Below are positions 1-10,433 of a stretch of DNA of 64,000 nucleotides, one piece after another. Each line of letters begins with the position of its first letter. Position 1 is the first letter of the stretch. The notes under the pieces were generated by a model that saw only the letters and a program-made list of their open reading frames with translations, had not been told where the DNA came from and searched no databases. The stretch is from DAHUXD01 sp963736455 (GTDB taxonomy: Bacteria; Acidobacteriota; Thermoanaerobaculia; UBA5066; Gp7-AA6): positions 868,001 to 932,000 of the forward strand of contig CAVTON010000001.1 of the NCBI GenBank assembly GCA_963736455.1, given 5' to 3'. The position numbers and the translations under genes are program-made.

Positions 1-1989
1 CATCCTCTCCCCGAGCTCCCGCAGACCCTCCGCATCGGGCTCGATGCCTCCGAAGGCGCTCGCGCAGTAGGTCTCGACGACCGCCTGCGCGTCTTCGGCC
101 GCACCGGGCGCCCGCAGCGCGAAGCGCCGAGCGACTTCGGCCGGCGGCGTCCCCGGACCGAGCTTCTCGCCCCGCCGGGTCGCCTCGTGCCGGAGGGAGA
201 GATAGGCGCGCGTCGCGGGGCCGAACCGTCTTCGGGATCCGAGGAGACGGATCACGAGGACCCCGAGCAGGCCCGCGGCCACGAGCCCGGCCGCGACGTC
301 GGGCGAGAAGGTCTGGCGCAGCGCCGACGCGAGCGAGGCGAGACCATGCTGCGCGGCGACGGCCGAATCCCTCGCGGCCTCGAGAGCGCCCGCCTGGTCG
401 CCCGAATCGAAGCCGAGGACGCGCCGGTCGTAGAAGAACTCGATCTCGCGGCCGAGCGCGAGCAGACGCGACGTGAAGGAGTACGGGGTCAGCAGCGGCG
501 GCACGCCCGCGGCCGGCGTCGGGTCGAAGAGCTCGAAGCCCCGGCCTTCGAAATCCGCCTCGACCCACGCGTGCAGGTTCTGCGCGCGCACGACGATCGT
601 CCGCGACAGCAGCCCCTCCTCCCCGCCATACGAGCCCGTGACGAGGCGGGCCGGAATCCCCCGCGCGGCGAGCATCATCGCGGCCGCGGACGCGAAGAAC
701 TCGCAGTGGCCGGCCTTCGAGTGGAGGAGGAAGTAGACGACCGGGTCTCCGGCGCCCCGCGGAGGCTCGAGCGTGTAGACGAAGTTCTTCGCGAAGTGCT
801 GCTCGATCCGGGCGGCGATGGCCTTCGGATCGGTCAGATCCCCGGTCAACTCCAGCGCGTACTTCTGAATCTCTCCGGGCACGTCGGCGGAGGCGATCGC
901 GCCGCGGCCGGCTCCGCGGGGCGGCACCCGCGCCACGTCCGCTTCGTAACGGACCGGCCCCCGGCTCGACCCGATCTGCATGACGCCGTCGGCCAGCTCC
1001 GTCGCGCGGCCGCGCTCGAGCCGAACCTCGGCGGCGCCGTAGGGCAGGAAGAGAAACCCCTGGCCGAGAACGTTCTGATCCACCGACACCACGGCCGCGG
1101 GCGCCGGCCCGGGGGGCCCGGACAACCGCCGGTGGGCGGGAGCGTCTCCGCGCCGCGGCCCGATCCGCGGATCGCGCGTCCACACGCCGTCGAGGTAGTC
1201 GGTGAAGACCGCCTCGCGCAGCCTCAGCGCCCGCGACGGCGCCAGCTCGGGCTCCGAGGAGATCTGCAGGATCACCCGGTCGCTCTGCTTGGCGGCGCCG
1301 AACGACTGGAGGTCGACGCGGTCCGAGGTGAGGACCCGGCCGAAGGCGTCGTCCACGCGGAAGGGCGCGAGGGCGAAGGGACTGCGCAGGCGCGGCAGGA
1401 GGAAGAAGAGCGGAACCGCGCAGAGCGCTCCCGCCGTGAGCGCCACGGCCGACAGGCCGCGCGTCGGAACCGCCGTGAGGACGCGGTCCGGCGGCGCGTC
1501 GTCGAAGTCCGCGAGCACCGCGAGCCGGCCGAGCGCGCGGAAGCCGATCCAGGCCGCCGCCGCGAAATACAGGATCGACGACACGTGCGTCGCGGAGGAC
1601 GCCGACGCGAGCGTCAGCAGGAAGACGACGAGCAGGGCGAGCCGCGCTTCGCTCGGGCGCTTGAGCGAGGCGAGCTTGACGAGGCCCGTGAAGAGCAGCA
1701 GGTGCGCCACCGAGGGCAGCAGCCCGGTCCGGAATCGGCCGGTCGAAAGCCCGAGCCACACGAGGTAGATCAAGCCGGTGACGTTCATGAAGCCGTCCGA
1801 GACGCGAACGGGCCGCCCGCCGCGGGCCCGCCACCAGAGAAAAGCGAGGATCGCCTCGTAGACGACGATGACCCTCCGGCTCGCGCCGCCCGTCCAGAGG
1901 AGGGGCAGCGGAGCGAGAAAGGCCGCGGGCGCAAGCGCCAGGAGGTATGCCCGGGCGAGGCCCGGAGGCATGGCGCGGCGCTCGCTCAC
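1..1989 (-). CDS. Membrane-anchored transglutaminase-like protein (DUF3488 + transglutaminase), C-terminus cut by window edge
   Basis: The 663 codons visible on the minus strand stay open to the window edge, so the C-terminus is missing. The first ~200 residues hold several hydrophobic membrane segments. A periplasmic stretch follows, then a transglutaminase core with the Cys-His-Asp triad visible: Cys429 in AGHCEFFAS, His473 in NLHAWVEAD and Asp489 in FDPTPA. A further membrane helix lies near residue 560. The GTG start overlaps the DUF58 stop as GTGA, so translation is probably coupled. MoxR, DUF58 and a TgpA-type transglutaminase form a widespread bacterial gene set; the substrate is generally unknown. 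The family call is firm and the biological role is not. Confidence 0.88.
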   Translation of the reverse strand, partial: MSERRAMPPGLARAYLLALAPAAFLAPLPLLWTGGASRRVIVVYEAILAFLWWRARGGRPVRVSDGFMNVTGLIYLVWLGLSTGRFRTGLLPSVAHLLLFTGLVKLASLKRPSEARLALLVVFLLTLASASSATHVSSILYFAAAAWIGFRALGRLAVLADFDDAPPDRVLTAVPTRGLSAVALTAGALCAVPLFFLLPRLRSPFALAPFRVDDAFGRVLTSDRVDLQSFGAAKQSDRVILQISSEPELAPSRALRLREAVFTDYLDGVWTRDPRIGPRRGDAPAHRRLSGPPGPAPAAVVSVDQNVLGQGFLFLPYGAAEVRLERGRATELADGVMQIGSSRGPVRYEADVARVPPRGAGRGAIASADVPGEIQKYALELTGDLTDPKAIAARIEQHFAKNFVYTLEPPRGAGDPVVYFLLHSKAGHCEFFASAAAMMLAARGIPARLVTGSYGGEEGLLSRTIVVRAQNLHAWVEADFEGRGFELFDPTPAAGVPPLLTPYSFTSRLLALGREIEFFYDRRVLGFDSGDQAGALEAARDSAVAAQHGLASLASALRQTFSPDVAAGLVAAGLLGVLVIRLLGSRRRFGPATRAYLSLRHEATRRGEKLGPGTPPAEVARRFALRAPGAAEDAQAVVETYCASAFGGIEPDAEGLRELGERM

Positions 1990-2971
1990 GAGACCATCCG
2001 GCGCAGGTCTCCGCGGCGCATCGCCGGAAACTCCGGCGCGTCCTCGAGCGCGACCGGCGCCAGACGCGCGAGGGCCTCGAGGATGCGGACGCGCTGCGGC
2101 CGTCCTCCCCGGGCCGCGACCTTGACGCCGCGCGCGTGGAAACCGACCTCGCCTCCCCGCGAGAGCAGCAGCAGGGCCTCCCCCGCGCATCGTGCGATGG
2201 CCCGCTCCAATCGCTCGAGCGCTTCCGGGTCGGTCGGGGACGGCAGCGCGTTGTCGACGGCGAGAAAGAGGACGCGATCGCGCTCGGCCTCGCGCTCCCG
2301 CACGATCCACCGCCCCATCCGCGCCGACTGCTTCCAGTGCATGTCCCGCGGGTCGTCGCCCGGGGAGAATTCACGCAGCGTCCGGATGTCCGAGCCTCCG
2401 CCGCGGGCGCGGGAATGCGGCCGTCCTCCGCGCGCGTCCTCCGCCGGAATCGGCGCGACGGGCGAGGCTTCCGGATTCGGGTAGACGACGACCTCGCGCA
2501 CGAGCCGGGCGTGGCGGTACTTGCGGAAGAGGCCGAGCGGAAACCGCGAGAGGATCCCCGCGTCGGCGTCCCGGAAGACGCCCCGTCTCGGGAAGGTCCC
2601 CTCGACCACGATTTCGCGCTTTTCGCCGGGCGCCAGCGGATCGATCCAGAGCGGTCCGGGCAGGGATTCGTGGAGAAAGAAGAGCGCCTGGGCCGTCGTC
2701 GTGCGCAGGCGATTCTCGACGCGGACGCGAAGCCACGCCGGGCGGGTCGCCACGACCTCGCCCGAGGTCTCGATCTCGCACCGCACCGCGCGCACGTTGC
2801 GCCGCGAGAGGACTCCCGAGACGACCATCGCCGACAGCATGCCGGCCAGCACCAGGTAGAGCCCGTTGTTGCCCGTGTTCAGCGCGGCGATCGCGACGAC
2901 CAGGCACATGAGGATGTAGCCGAGGCCGAAGTTCGTGATCCGGATCTCCCAGTCCGGAATGAGGCGGGTCA

Positions 2972-2972
<1 letters not shown>
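1986..2972 (-). CDS. DUF58 family protein, MoxR partner
   Basis: This 328-residue protein has two membrane segments near the N-terminus (about residues 15-55), a beta-rich middle, and the DUF58 hallmark REFSPGDDPRDMHWKQSAR followed by a vWA-like end (VLFLAVDNA). The ATG shares one base with the MoxR stop (TGATG), and the stop overlaps the transglutaminase start. DUF58 proteins occur beside MoxR AAA+ ATPases and are thought to be handled by them; the biochemical role is unsettled. Length and motif order match the family and no key feature is missing. Confidence 0.9.
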
Positions 2973-3918
<946 letters not shown>

Positions 3919-3922
<4 letters not shown>

Positions 3923-4890
3923 CCTTCCTTACGGTTCGCGGGCTCCGGCCGTCGCCTCAGCTCTTCGACGGCGGCACGGAGCTCGCGCTCGCGCTCGAAG
4001 GGCAGGACCAGCACACCGGCCTCGCCGACCACGATCGCCGCGTCCCGCACGCCGGGAGCGAGAACGGGGCGGGAGGAGAGGACCAGGTTCCCCGAACCGT
4101 CGCTCGGGCCGCGAAGCTCGCGGACCGAACGCCACGTCCCCACGTCGCTCCATCCGGCCGACAGGGGCACCGCGCGGACGGCGGCCGCCTTTTCCATGAC
4201 CGCGAAATCGATCGAGATGTCCGCCAGCGCCTCGTAATCCGCCGGCCGGCCGCTCGCGACGAAGCGCTCGACGCCTTCGAGGAGGCCGGCGCAGACCCTT
4301 CGCGCTTCCGCGAGGAGACGGGACGGGCGAAAGACGAAGATCCCGGCATTCCAGAAGTGCCGTCCCGATGCCGCGAACTCGCGCGCCCTCTCGAGGTCGG
4401 GCTTCTCCGTGAATCGGGTCACGCGGCCGTCCTCCTGCTCGACGTAGCCGTAGTCGGTCTCCGCGCGGGTCGGCGGCACGAGCAGGATGACCACGCTCGC
4501 TTCGTCGGCGGAAGCGCCGGCGTCGGCGAGCGCCTTTCGGAACGCCTCGCCGTCCCGGGCGGTCTGGTCCGACGGAACGGCGGCGGTGATCGGGTCGCCG
4601 TCCTTCGCGAAGCGCAGGGCGGCGCAGAGAAGCGCGGGACCCGAGTTTCGCCGCGCGGGCTCTTCGAGGATGCGGCCGGGCGGCAGCTCCGGGAGCTCCT
4701 GCCGCACCGGAACGGCGAGCCGCGACGTCGTGGCGACCCACACGTCGTCGGAAAGCGGAAGCACGCGCTCGTACGTCTCACGGAGGAGGCTCCGGGAGGA
4801 GAGGAGCGGAAGGAATTGTTTCGGCCGCTCTTCCGTCGAGAGCGGCCACATGCGGGTCCCACCGCCGCCGGCGAGGAGAAGGATCCTCAT
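3919..4890 (-). CDS. manC: Mannose-1-phosphate guanylyltransferase (single-domain)
   Basis: A 323-residue nucleotidyltransferase with the signature GGGGTRMWPLSTEERPKQFL from residue 8, a later EKPDLE motif and WNAGIFVF, all typical of GDP-mannose pyrophosphorylases. The reaction joins mannose 1-phosphate and GTP to give GDP-mannose for surface polysaccharides. It lacks the C-terminal isomerase domain of bifunctional ManC/AlgA enzymes. It lies 37 bases after murB, and its stop overlaps the MoxR start, placing it in a murB-manC-moxR transcription unit. Another hexose-1-phosphate specificity is possible but less likely given the WNAGIF motif. Confidence 0.87.
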
Positions 4891-4927
4891 GGGCGGCGTT
4901 CCCCGGACGGAGTTCGGGGGCAGCCGG

Positions 4928-5824
4928 TCACTCCCATTTCAATCCCAGCAGCTCCACTTCGGGCATCAGGGTAACCCCGAATCTCTCGCGGACGGCGTCT
5001 CTCATCTTTCTCATCAGGACGAGAACGTCGGACGCCCGCGCATGGCCTGTGTTCACGATCACGTTGGCGTGGCGCTCCGAGATCCGGGCATCGCCGCTTC
5101 GCTCCCCTTTCAGGCCGCAGGCCTCGACGAGCCGCCCGGCATGGTCGCCCTCCGGATTCTTGAAAACGCTGCCGGCATTGGGCTCGGAGGGCAGCGCGCC
5201 GCGCCGCTTCTCCGAGACCGCCCGGGTCTTCGCCTCGATCGCCTCCTTCGAAGCCGGCGAAAGGAGGAGCGTTGCCCGGCTGACGATCTCGCCCGACGGG
5301 ATCAGCCCGGACCACCGGTAGCCGTGCGGAATCTCCGCCGCGGCGGCCTTGCGGCGCTCTCCGGACTTCGCGACGAGGCGGACGGTCTCCAATACGTCGA
5401 AGATCTCGCCGCCATAGGCCCCGGCGTTGATCCGTACGGCGCCGCCGATCGAGGACGGAATTCCGGTGATGGCCTCGATTCCCGACAGCCCCGCCCGGGC
5501 GGCGGCCGCGCAGACGCCTCCGAGCGGCGCGCCTCCTCCCGCATGGACGCGCGCGCCGTCGACGCGCACGTCGAGAAACTCGCCCTCGAGCCGCAGGACG
5601 CAGCCGGGAAAGCCTTCGTCCGCGATCAGGACGTTCGATCCCATTCCGAGGATCGCGACGGGAAGGGACGATCCGCCGGCGGCGGCGAGGACGCCCGCGA
5701 GCGCGGCCTCGGTTCGAACGCGGCAGAGATAGCGCGCCGGTCCGCCGATGCGCCAGGTCGTCCACCGCGCGAGCGATGCCTCGCGCTCGACGACGCCCTC
5801 CCCGGGAGAAAGGGTCAGATCCAT
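4928..5824 (-). CDS. murB: UDP-N-acetylmuramate dehydrogenase
   Basis: A 298-residue FAD enzyme that reduces UDP-GlcNAc-enolpyruvate to UDP-MurNAc in peptidoglycan precursor synthesis. Seen in the sequence are the FAD-binding run ILGMGSNVLIADEGF, GIPSSIGGAVRINAGAYGGE, and the active-site loop NAGSVFKNP with its conserved Ser. The length fits the shorter (type II) MurB group. The ATG at 5824 was chosen because the long upstream frame is only a shadow of pgpA; it overlaps the pgpA 3' end by 10 bases, consistent with coupled expression. Confidence 0.93.
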   Translation of the reverse strand: MDLTLSPGEGVVEREASLARWTTWRIGGPARYLCRVRTEAALAGVLAAAGGSSLPVAILGMGSNVLIADEGFPGCVLRLEGEFLDVRVDGARVHAGGGAPLGGVCAAAARAGLSGIEAITGIPSSIGGAVRINAGAYGGEIFDVLETVRLVAKSGERRKAAAAEIPHGYRWSGLIPSGEIVSRATLLLSPASKEAIEAKTRAVSEKRRGALPSEPNAGSVFKNPEGDHAGRLVEACGLKGERSGDARISERHANVIVNTGHARASDVLVLMRKMRDAVRERFGVTLMPEVELLGLKWE

Positions 5825-6402
5825 CCGAGGCGGCCCGCCAGAAGGTGGGCGCCGGCCAGGACCAGAGCTGCCGCGATTCCGGCCCCGACGTCGTCGAGGA
5901 CGACGCCCCAGCCCCCGGGCAGCTCCTGCAGCGCGCGAATCGGCCCGGGCTTGACGATGTCGAAGAACCGGAAGAGCGCGAAGGCCGCGATCCAGGCCGC
6001 GACCGGAATCCCGGGGGACAGCCGCGTCGGAATCCACGGGATGGCGGCACAGGAGAGAAGCTGCCCGCAGATCTCGTCGATGACGATGCATCCCGGGTCC
6101 TTCGCGTCGAGCGCGCGGCAGACCGGTCCCGAGGCGGCCACGCCGGCGAGGCCCACGAGCAGCCCGGACGTCAAAAGTCCGACCGTGAGGCCCAGACTCC
6201 CGGTGTGCGAAGCGAGAGCGCGGACGACGATCGCGGCCAGAGCCACGCCGACGACGGAGCCGGCCGTGCCGGGCATGACCGGCGACAAGCCGGAGCCGAA
6301 GCCGGTGGCGATGAACGCCGCGAGAGGATTCGCGGCGAACGCGCGGCGAGCCATCGACATTGACACCGGGTCGTGCCGGAGAGAAGATTCGTCCGTCCTC
6401 AT
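5815..6402 (-). CDS. pgpA: Phosphatidylglycerophosphatase A
   Basis: An integral membrane enzyme of about 195 residues that dephosphorylates phosphatidylglycerophosphate to phosphatidylglycerol. Family motifs are GFGSGLSPVMPGTAGS near the N-terminus, DPGCIVIDEICGQLL in the middle, and FRFFDIVKPGPI with VLDDVGAG at the end. The ATG at 6402 is preceded by AGGA and a TATAGA hexamer (6431-6436) at promoter distance. An upstream start at 6459 and later ATGs at 6360 and 6354 remain possible. It is divergent from recA and heads the murB-manC-moxR run. Confidence 0.9.
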   Translation of the reverse strand: MRTDESSLRHDPVSMSMARRAFAANPLAAFIATGFGSGLSPVMPGTAGSVVGVALAAIVVRALASHTGSLGLTVGLLTSGLLVGLAGVAASGPVCRALDAKDPGCIVIDEICGQLLSCAAIPWIPTRLSPGIPVAAWIAAFALFRFFDIVKPGPIRALQELPGGWGVVLDDVGAGIAAALVLAGAHLLAGRLGWI

Positions 6403-6430
6403 CGCGTCCTGCGGCGCCTTGCTCCCAAGT

Positions 6431-6437
6431 CTATAAT
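6431..6437. promoter_or_regulatory. Overlapping -10 elements for recA (plus) and pgpA (minus)
   Basis: The plus strand reads TATAAT at 6432-6437, about 48 bases before the recA ATG. The minus strand reads TATAGA at 6436-6431, about 28 bases before the chosen pgpA ATG. No clear -35 hexamer was found on the plus strand, and no LexA-type operator was recognised. Confidence 0.5.
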
Positions 6438-6485
6438 CGCGCGGAACGCGCGGAACCATTTCATCCCATCGAGAAAGGTGAGGAC

Positions 6486-7565
6486 ATGTCCAGCGTGAAA
6501 CCCAACGAAAAGTGGCGCGCCGTCGAAACGGCGCTGACTCAGATCGAGCGCCAGTTCGGAAAGGGCTCGATCATGCGGCTCGGGGAGCGGCCCGAGGTCG
6601 CCATCGCCGTCATTCCGACCGGATCCCTCGCCGTCGATGCGGCCCTCGGCATCGGCGGAATTCCCCGCGGCCGCGTCGTCGAGATCTTCGGGCCCGAGTC
6701 CTCCGGCAAGACGACGCTCTCGCTCCAGGTCATCGCCCAGGCGCAGAAGACCGGCGGACTCGCGGCCTTCATCGACGCCGAGCACGCCCTCGATTCGGAA
6801 TACGCGAAGAAGCTCGGCGTGGATACCGACAACCTGCTCGTCTCCCAGCCGGACAACGGCGAGCAGGCCCTCGAGATCGCCGAAATGCTCATCCGGTCGG
6901 GAGCGATCGACGTCATCGTCATCGACTCGGTCGCGGCCCTGGTGCCCAAGGCCGAGATCGAGGGCGAGATGGGCGAAGCGCAGATGGGCCTCCAGGCCCG
7001 CCTGATGTCTCAGGCCCTCCGGAAGCTGACCGCCATCGTCTCGAAATCCGGAACGAGCCTGATCTTCATCAACCAGATCCGCGAAAAGATCGGGGTCATG
7101 TTCGGAAACCCGGAGACGACGACCGGAGGCCGGGCGCTCAAGTTCTACTCCTCGATCCGCATCGACATCCGCCGCATCGCGTCCATCAAGGACGGCGACA
7201 CGGTCGTGGGATCGCGGACCAAGGTCAAGGTCGTCAAGAACAAGGTGGCCGCGCCCTTCCGCCAGGCCGAATTCGACATCAACTACGGCGAAGGCATCTC
7301 GCGCGCCGGAGAGCTGATCGACATGGGCCTCGAGGCCAAGCTCGTCGAGAAGTCGGGCGCCTGGCTCTCCTACGGCGACCTGCGCATCGGCCAGGGCCGT
7401 GAGAACGCGAAGCAGTTCCTGAAGGACAACCCCGAGCTCGCCTCCGAGCTCGAGAAGAAACTGCGCCAGAGTCTCGGGCTCACGGCCGTCGACTCGGGTC
7501 CGGTCGCGGCCGTGCCGGCCGCCGTCGCGGAAGCCGTCAGGGAAAAAGAGAAGGCCCGCCGATAG
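6486..7565 (+). CDS. recA: Recombinase A
   Basis: A 359-residue RecA, the ATP-dependent DNA strand-exchange protein that also triggers SOS autocleavage reactions. Visible are the N-terminal FGKGSIMRLG, Walker A GPESSGKTT (residues 69-77), VIDSVAALVPKAEIEGEMG, and the L2 region FINQIREKIGVMFGNPETTT. The ATG at 6486 follows AAGGTGAGG and gives the normal RecA N-terminus; an in-frame start at 6360 would add an unsupported extension across the pgpA promoter. The gene is monocistronic by prediction, with a strong terminator at 7659-7691. Confidence 0.98.
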   Translation: MSSVKPNEKWRAVETALTQIERQFGKGSIMRLGERPEVAIAVIPTGSLAVDAALGIGGIPRGRVVEIFGPESSGKTTLSLQVIAQAQKTGGLAAFIDAEHALDSEYAKKLGVDTDNLLVSQPDNGEQALEIAEMLIRSGAIDVIVIDSVAALVPKAEIEGEMGEAQMGLQARLMSQALRKLTAIVSKSGTSLIFINQIREKIGVMFGNPETTTGGRALKFYSSIRIDIRRIASIKDGDTVVGSRTKVKVVKNKVAAPFRQAEFDINYGEGISRAGELIDMGLEAKLVEKSGAWLSYGDLRIGQGRENAKQFLKDNPELASELEKKLRQSLGLTAVDSGPVAAVPAAVAEAVREKEKARR

Positions 7566-7641
7566 AGCCGTCGGGGTCCTCCCGGTTTCGGACGAACGCG
7601 CCGATTCTGGAAGAACTCTTGCAATGATCCCGTTCCTGATG

Positions 7642-10401
7642 AAGATGGCATGTTCACGACGCGCCCGCTCCGTGGCGGGCGCGTTTTTCTTCCTGGCGTC
7701 CGCCGCGTGGATGCGCGGTGAGCGGCTGCGGATTGCGGCGGAGAGACCCGACGGATCCTGTCCGGCCGACGCGAAGATGCCGGGCGTCGTCCGGCTCGAC
7801 GCGCCGTGGCCCGCGGGCGCCTCGACGGCCTGCCTCTTTCTCGTGCGCCTCGACGCCCTCTCCGACGCGGACATCGACGCCGCGGTGGAGAGGCTCGCGT
7901 CGGTGCGCGCGGCCACGGGCGCCGTTCTGCAGCTTCCCCCGGCCGACGACGTGGAGCGGTTCTCGTTTGCCGTCAAGCGCCTCTCCTCGATCTTCCGCTC
8001 GGGCTCCCCCGACGGCCAGGTCGCCCTCGACGTCGCTCGTCCGCCCGATGCGGCTCTCGAAGAAGACCTCGCCGCCTACGTGGACGCGCTCGTCGTGCGT
8101 CCGGGCGATCCCGCGCCCGCCGACTCGGCGCTGCGAAGCTGGGTGCTCGCGCAGCCTTCCGCCTCCGCCAGCCCGACCGTCGCGACGCTGTCGGCGTTTC
8201 TCCAGGTTCCCCAGTCCGTTCTGGTGGCCGACGTCGCGGGTTCACAGCCTCTCTCCGAGGCCGAGATCGGGACGCTCGCGCGCCTCGAGACCTATCTGAC
8301 CGCCGACGCCTCCCGGGACCCGACGCCGACGCGCGTCGTCCGAAAGAACGGCTCGGCCCTCGCGGTCCTGCGTCTCTTCGACGCGAAGAAGTTCACGCCG
8401 ATCCTGCTGCTTCCCGAGGATCCGGGCGGAGCGGTTTCGATCGAGCTGTCCGGCGGCCCCTTCGCGACGGCATCCGTCGAGAACCTCGCCTCGGGCGCCC
8501 GGCGCGACTTCGACCTGAAGGGCTCGCCGACGCTCACGCTCGACCTCTCGCGCGGCCCGCTCGCCGTGGTGCTCCAGCCGATGGCCCGACCCGGGGGCGA
8601 GACCAGGGCGGCCGTCGAGGTCGGCGCGACGCGGGGCCTGACCGCCGAGGAGATCGTCGCCCGCGAGCGCGCCTGGGATGCCGGCCAGCGCGAGAAGACC
8701 AGAAGCTACACGGCCCAGATGGACGCGTCCCTGCGGTTTCGCGTCGCGTCGCTGCCGGGCAGCCTCGACCTGACGATCCGCGGGCCCTACTTCTACCAGG
8801 AAGGCAAGCCCCCCGACTGGGCGTGGCAGGAGTTCTACCTGAACGGCGTCAAGTGGAAGGGACGCACCATCCCGAAGCTGCCGATCCTCCAGCCCGACAA
8901 GGTGACGACGCTGCCGCTCGACATCCGTCTGTCCGAGGAATACGACTACGAGCTCGCCGGCCAGACGCGCATCGACGACCGGCCCGCCTACCGCGTGGAC
9001 TTCAAGCCGAAGGCGACCGTCGGCGACAAGCCGATCTACCGCGGCACCGCATGGATCGACGTCGAGACCTTCGCGCTCCTGCGCCGCGAGTCGATCCAGC
9101 TGAACCTCAAGGGCGACACGCTCTCCAACGTGCAGACCGAGTACTACCGGTCGGTGCCCGGGGCTCCGGGCGTCGTGCTGCCGACCGAGATCTACGGCCA
9201 GCAGGTCTTCTCGACGGCCGGCCGCACGACCGCGATCGAGCGCAAGGTCACCATGAGCGAGATCGCCATCAATCCCCCGGACCTCGAGACGAAGCTCAAG
9301 GAGGCGTATGCCTCGCCGTCGCAGATGGTGCGCGATACGGACGACGGCCTGCGCTACCTGGAGCCCGACCCCGCGCACCCGGACGAGCGGCAGGTCTCCA
9401 ACAAACTGACGCGCAAGAGCCTGATCGGCGTCGCCGGCGTCTTCTACGAGCGCGGGTTGGACTACCCGTTCCCGCTGCTCGGCGTGCAGTACTTCAACTT
9501 CGATCTCTGGGGAAAGAACAAGCAGCTTTCCGTCTTCTTCTTCGGCGCGCTGCTCTTCGCGAACTACACCGACCCGGCCTTTCTGGGAACGCACTTCGAC
9601 CTGGGCGCGGACGCGTTCGGCGTGGCTCTGCCCTTCACGGAAACCGACTACCGCTTCGGGCAGGAGTTCAAGGCGGGCTCCGTCAAGCACCTGCCCGAGT
9701 ACCTGTCCGTCAACGTCGGGCACCCGCTCGGAACCTACATGAAGGCCTCGCTCGTCCTTTCGGCCGGTTACGACCATTACGGAACGACCAGCGACACCTC
9801 GGCCGACTTCGTCATTCCAGTGTCCACCTTCACGCTCGGTGCGGGCCTGCGGCTCAACTGGAACGAGGACGGCTACAACCTCACGGCCAGCGGCGGCTAC
9901 TACTCGAGAGCGAAGTGGGAGCCGTGGGGCTCGCCCGCCTTCATCACGTACGCCCCCGACCAGAAGGACTATTGGAAGTATTCCGTCGAGGCGACGAAGG
10001 GCTTCTATTTCCCCAGCTTCCGAAAGTTGCTCGTCAAGGTCGCGTACCTCTCGGGCACGAACCTGGACCGCTTCTCGCAGTGGGATTTCGGCCCCTTCAC
10101 GACGACTCAGCTCACCGGTTTTCCGAGCGGCAGCGTGCTGGCCGACAAGGCCGTGCTGAGCAATCTGTCGTACGGATTGAACATCCAGGAAGTCATCCGG
10201 TTCGAGATCGAGTACGACCAGGCCCTCGTCACCAACCGTTTCGCCGGCTACCACGACACGTACTTCTCCGGCATCGGCGTCACGACGTCGTTCAACGGAC
10301 CGTGGGACGGAACGCGCATCCGGTTCGACGCCGGCTATCCGGTGGTGAACCACGGCGTGAAGGGATTCACGGTCAACTCGCAGATCCTGAAAGTCTTTTA
10401 G
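7642..10401 (+). CDS. Large secreted protein with predicted C-terminal outer-membrane beta-barrel, function unknown
   Basis: About 919 residues, unrecognised as a named family. The ATG at 7642 (7624 is also possible) gives a signal-like N-terminus with CSRRARSVAGAFFFLASAA. The middle (about 350-520) has alternating strands resembling lipoprotein-sorting folds, with RGPYFYQEGKPPDW. From about residue 590 to the end there are repeated amphipathic aromatic strands, and the chain ends in LKVF with terminal Phe, as outer-membrane barrels do. The recA terminator falls inside the signal-peptide codons, so a start at 7711 without a signal cannot be excluded. purH follows after 32 bases. A surface or porin-like role is inference. 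Confidence 0.75.
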   Translation, partial: KMACSRRARSVAGAFFFLASAAWMRGERLRIAAERPDGSCPADAKMPGVVRLDAPWPAGASTACLFLVRLDALSDADIDAAVERLASVRAATGAVLQLPPADDVERFSFAVKRLSSIFRSGSPDGQVALDVARPPDAALEEDLAAYVDALVVRPGDPAPADSALRSWVLAQPSASASPTVATLSAFLQVPQSVLVADVAGSQPLSEAEIGTLARLETYLTADASRDPTPTRVVRKNGSALAVLRLFDAKKFTPILLLPEDPGGAVSIELSGGPFATASVENLASGARRDFDLKGSPTLTLDLSRGPLAVVLQPMARPGGETRAAVEVGATRGLTAEEIVARERAWDAGQREKTRSYTAQMDASLRFRVASLPGSLDLTIRGPYFYQEGKPPDWAWQEFYLNGVKWKGRTIPKLPILQPDKVTTLPLDIRLSEEYDYELAGQTRIDDRPAYRVDFKPKATVGDKPIYRGTAWIDVETFALLRRESIQLNLKGDTLSNVQTEYYRSVPGAPGVVLPTEIYGQQVFSTAGRTTAIERKVTMSEIAINPPDLETKLKEAYASPSQMVRDTDDGLRYLEPDPAHPDERQVSNKLTRKSLIGVAGVFYERGLDYPFPLLGVQYFNFDLWGKNKQLSVFFFGALLFANYTDPAFLGTHFDLGADAFGVALPFTETDYRFGQEFKAGSVKHLPEYLSVNVGHPLGTYMKASLVLSAGYDHYGTTSDTSADFVIPVSTFTLGAGLRLNWNEDGYNLTASGGYYSRAKWEPWGSPAFITYAPDQKDYWKYSVEATKGFYFPSFRKLLVKVAYLSGTNLDRFSQWDFGPFTTTQLTGFPSGSVLADKAVLSNLSYGLNIQEVIRFEIEYDQALVTNRFAGYHDTYFSGIGVTTSFNGPWDGTRIRFDAGYPVVNHGVKGFTVNSQILKVF
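7659..7691 (+). terminator. Rho-independent terminator after recA
   Basis: A perfect 10-bp stem, ACGCGCCCGC (7659-7668) with GCGGGCGCGT (7675-7684), a 6-base loop TCCGTG and a following T-rich run TTTTTCTT. It lies 94 bases past the recA stop but within the signal-peptide region of the next open frame. Confidence 0.88.
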
Positions 10402-10418
10402 CCGGCGCTCGACTCGGC

Positions 10419-10424
10419 TATATT
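10419..10424 (+). promoter_or_regulatory. -10-like TATATT close to the purH start
   Basis: TATATT ends nine bases before the purH ATG, with no Shine-Dalgarno sequence between. A transcript from here would be nearly leaderless. No -35 match was seen at 16-18 bases upstream. Confidence 0.45.
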
Positions 10425-10433
10425 CCGTTTCCC

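Noticed and set aside
187..2484. A 765-codon plus-strand open frame rich in Arg, Glu and Gly
   Set aside because: It is antisense to the transglutaminase and DUF58 genes, has no recognisable domain, and shows the composition expected of a shadow frame in GC-rich DNA.
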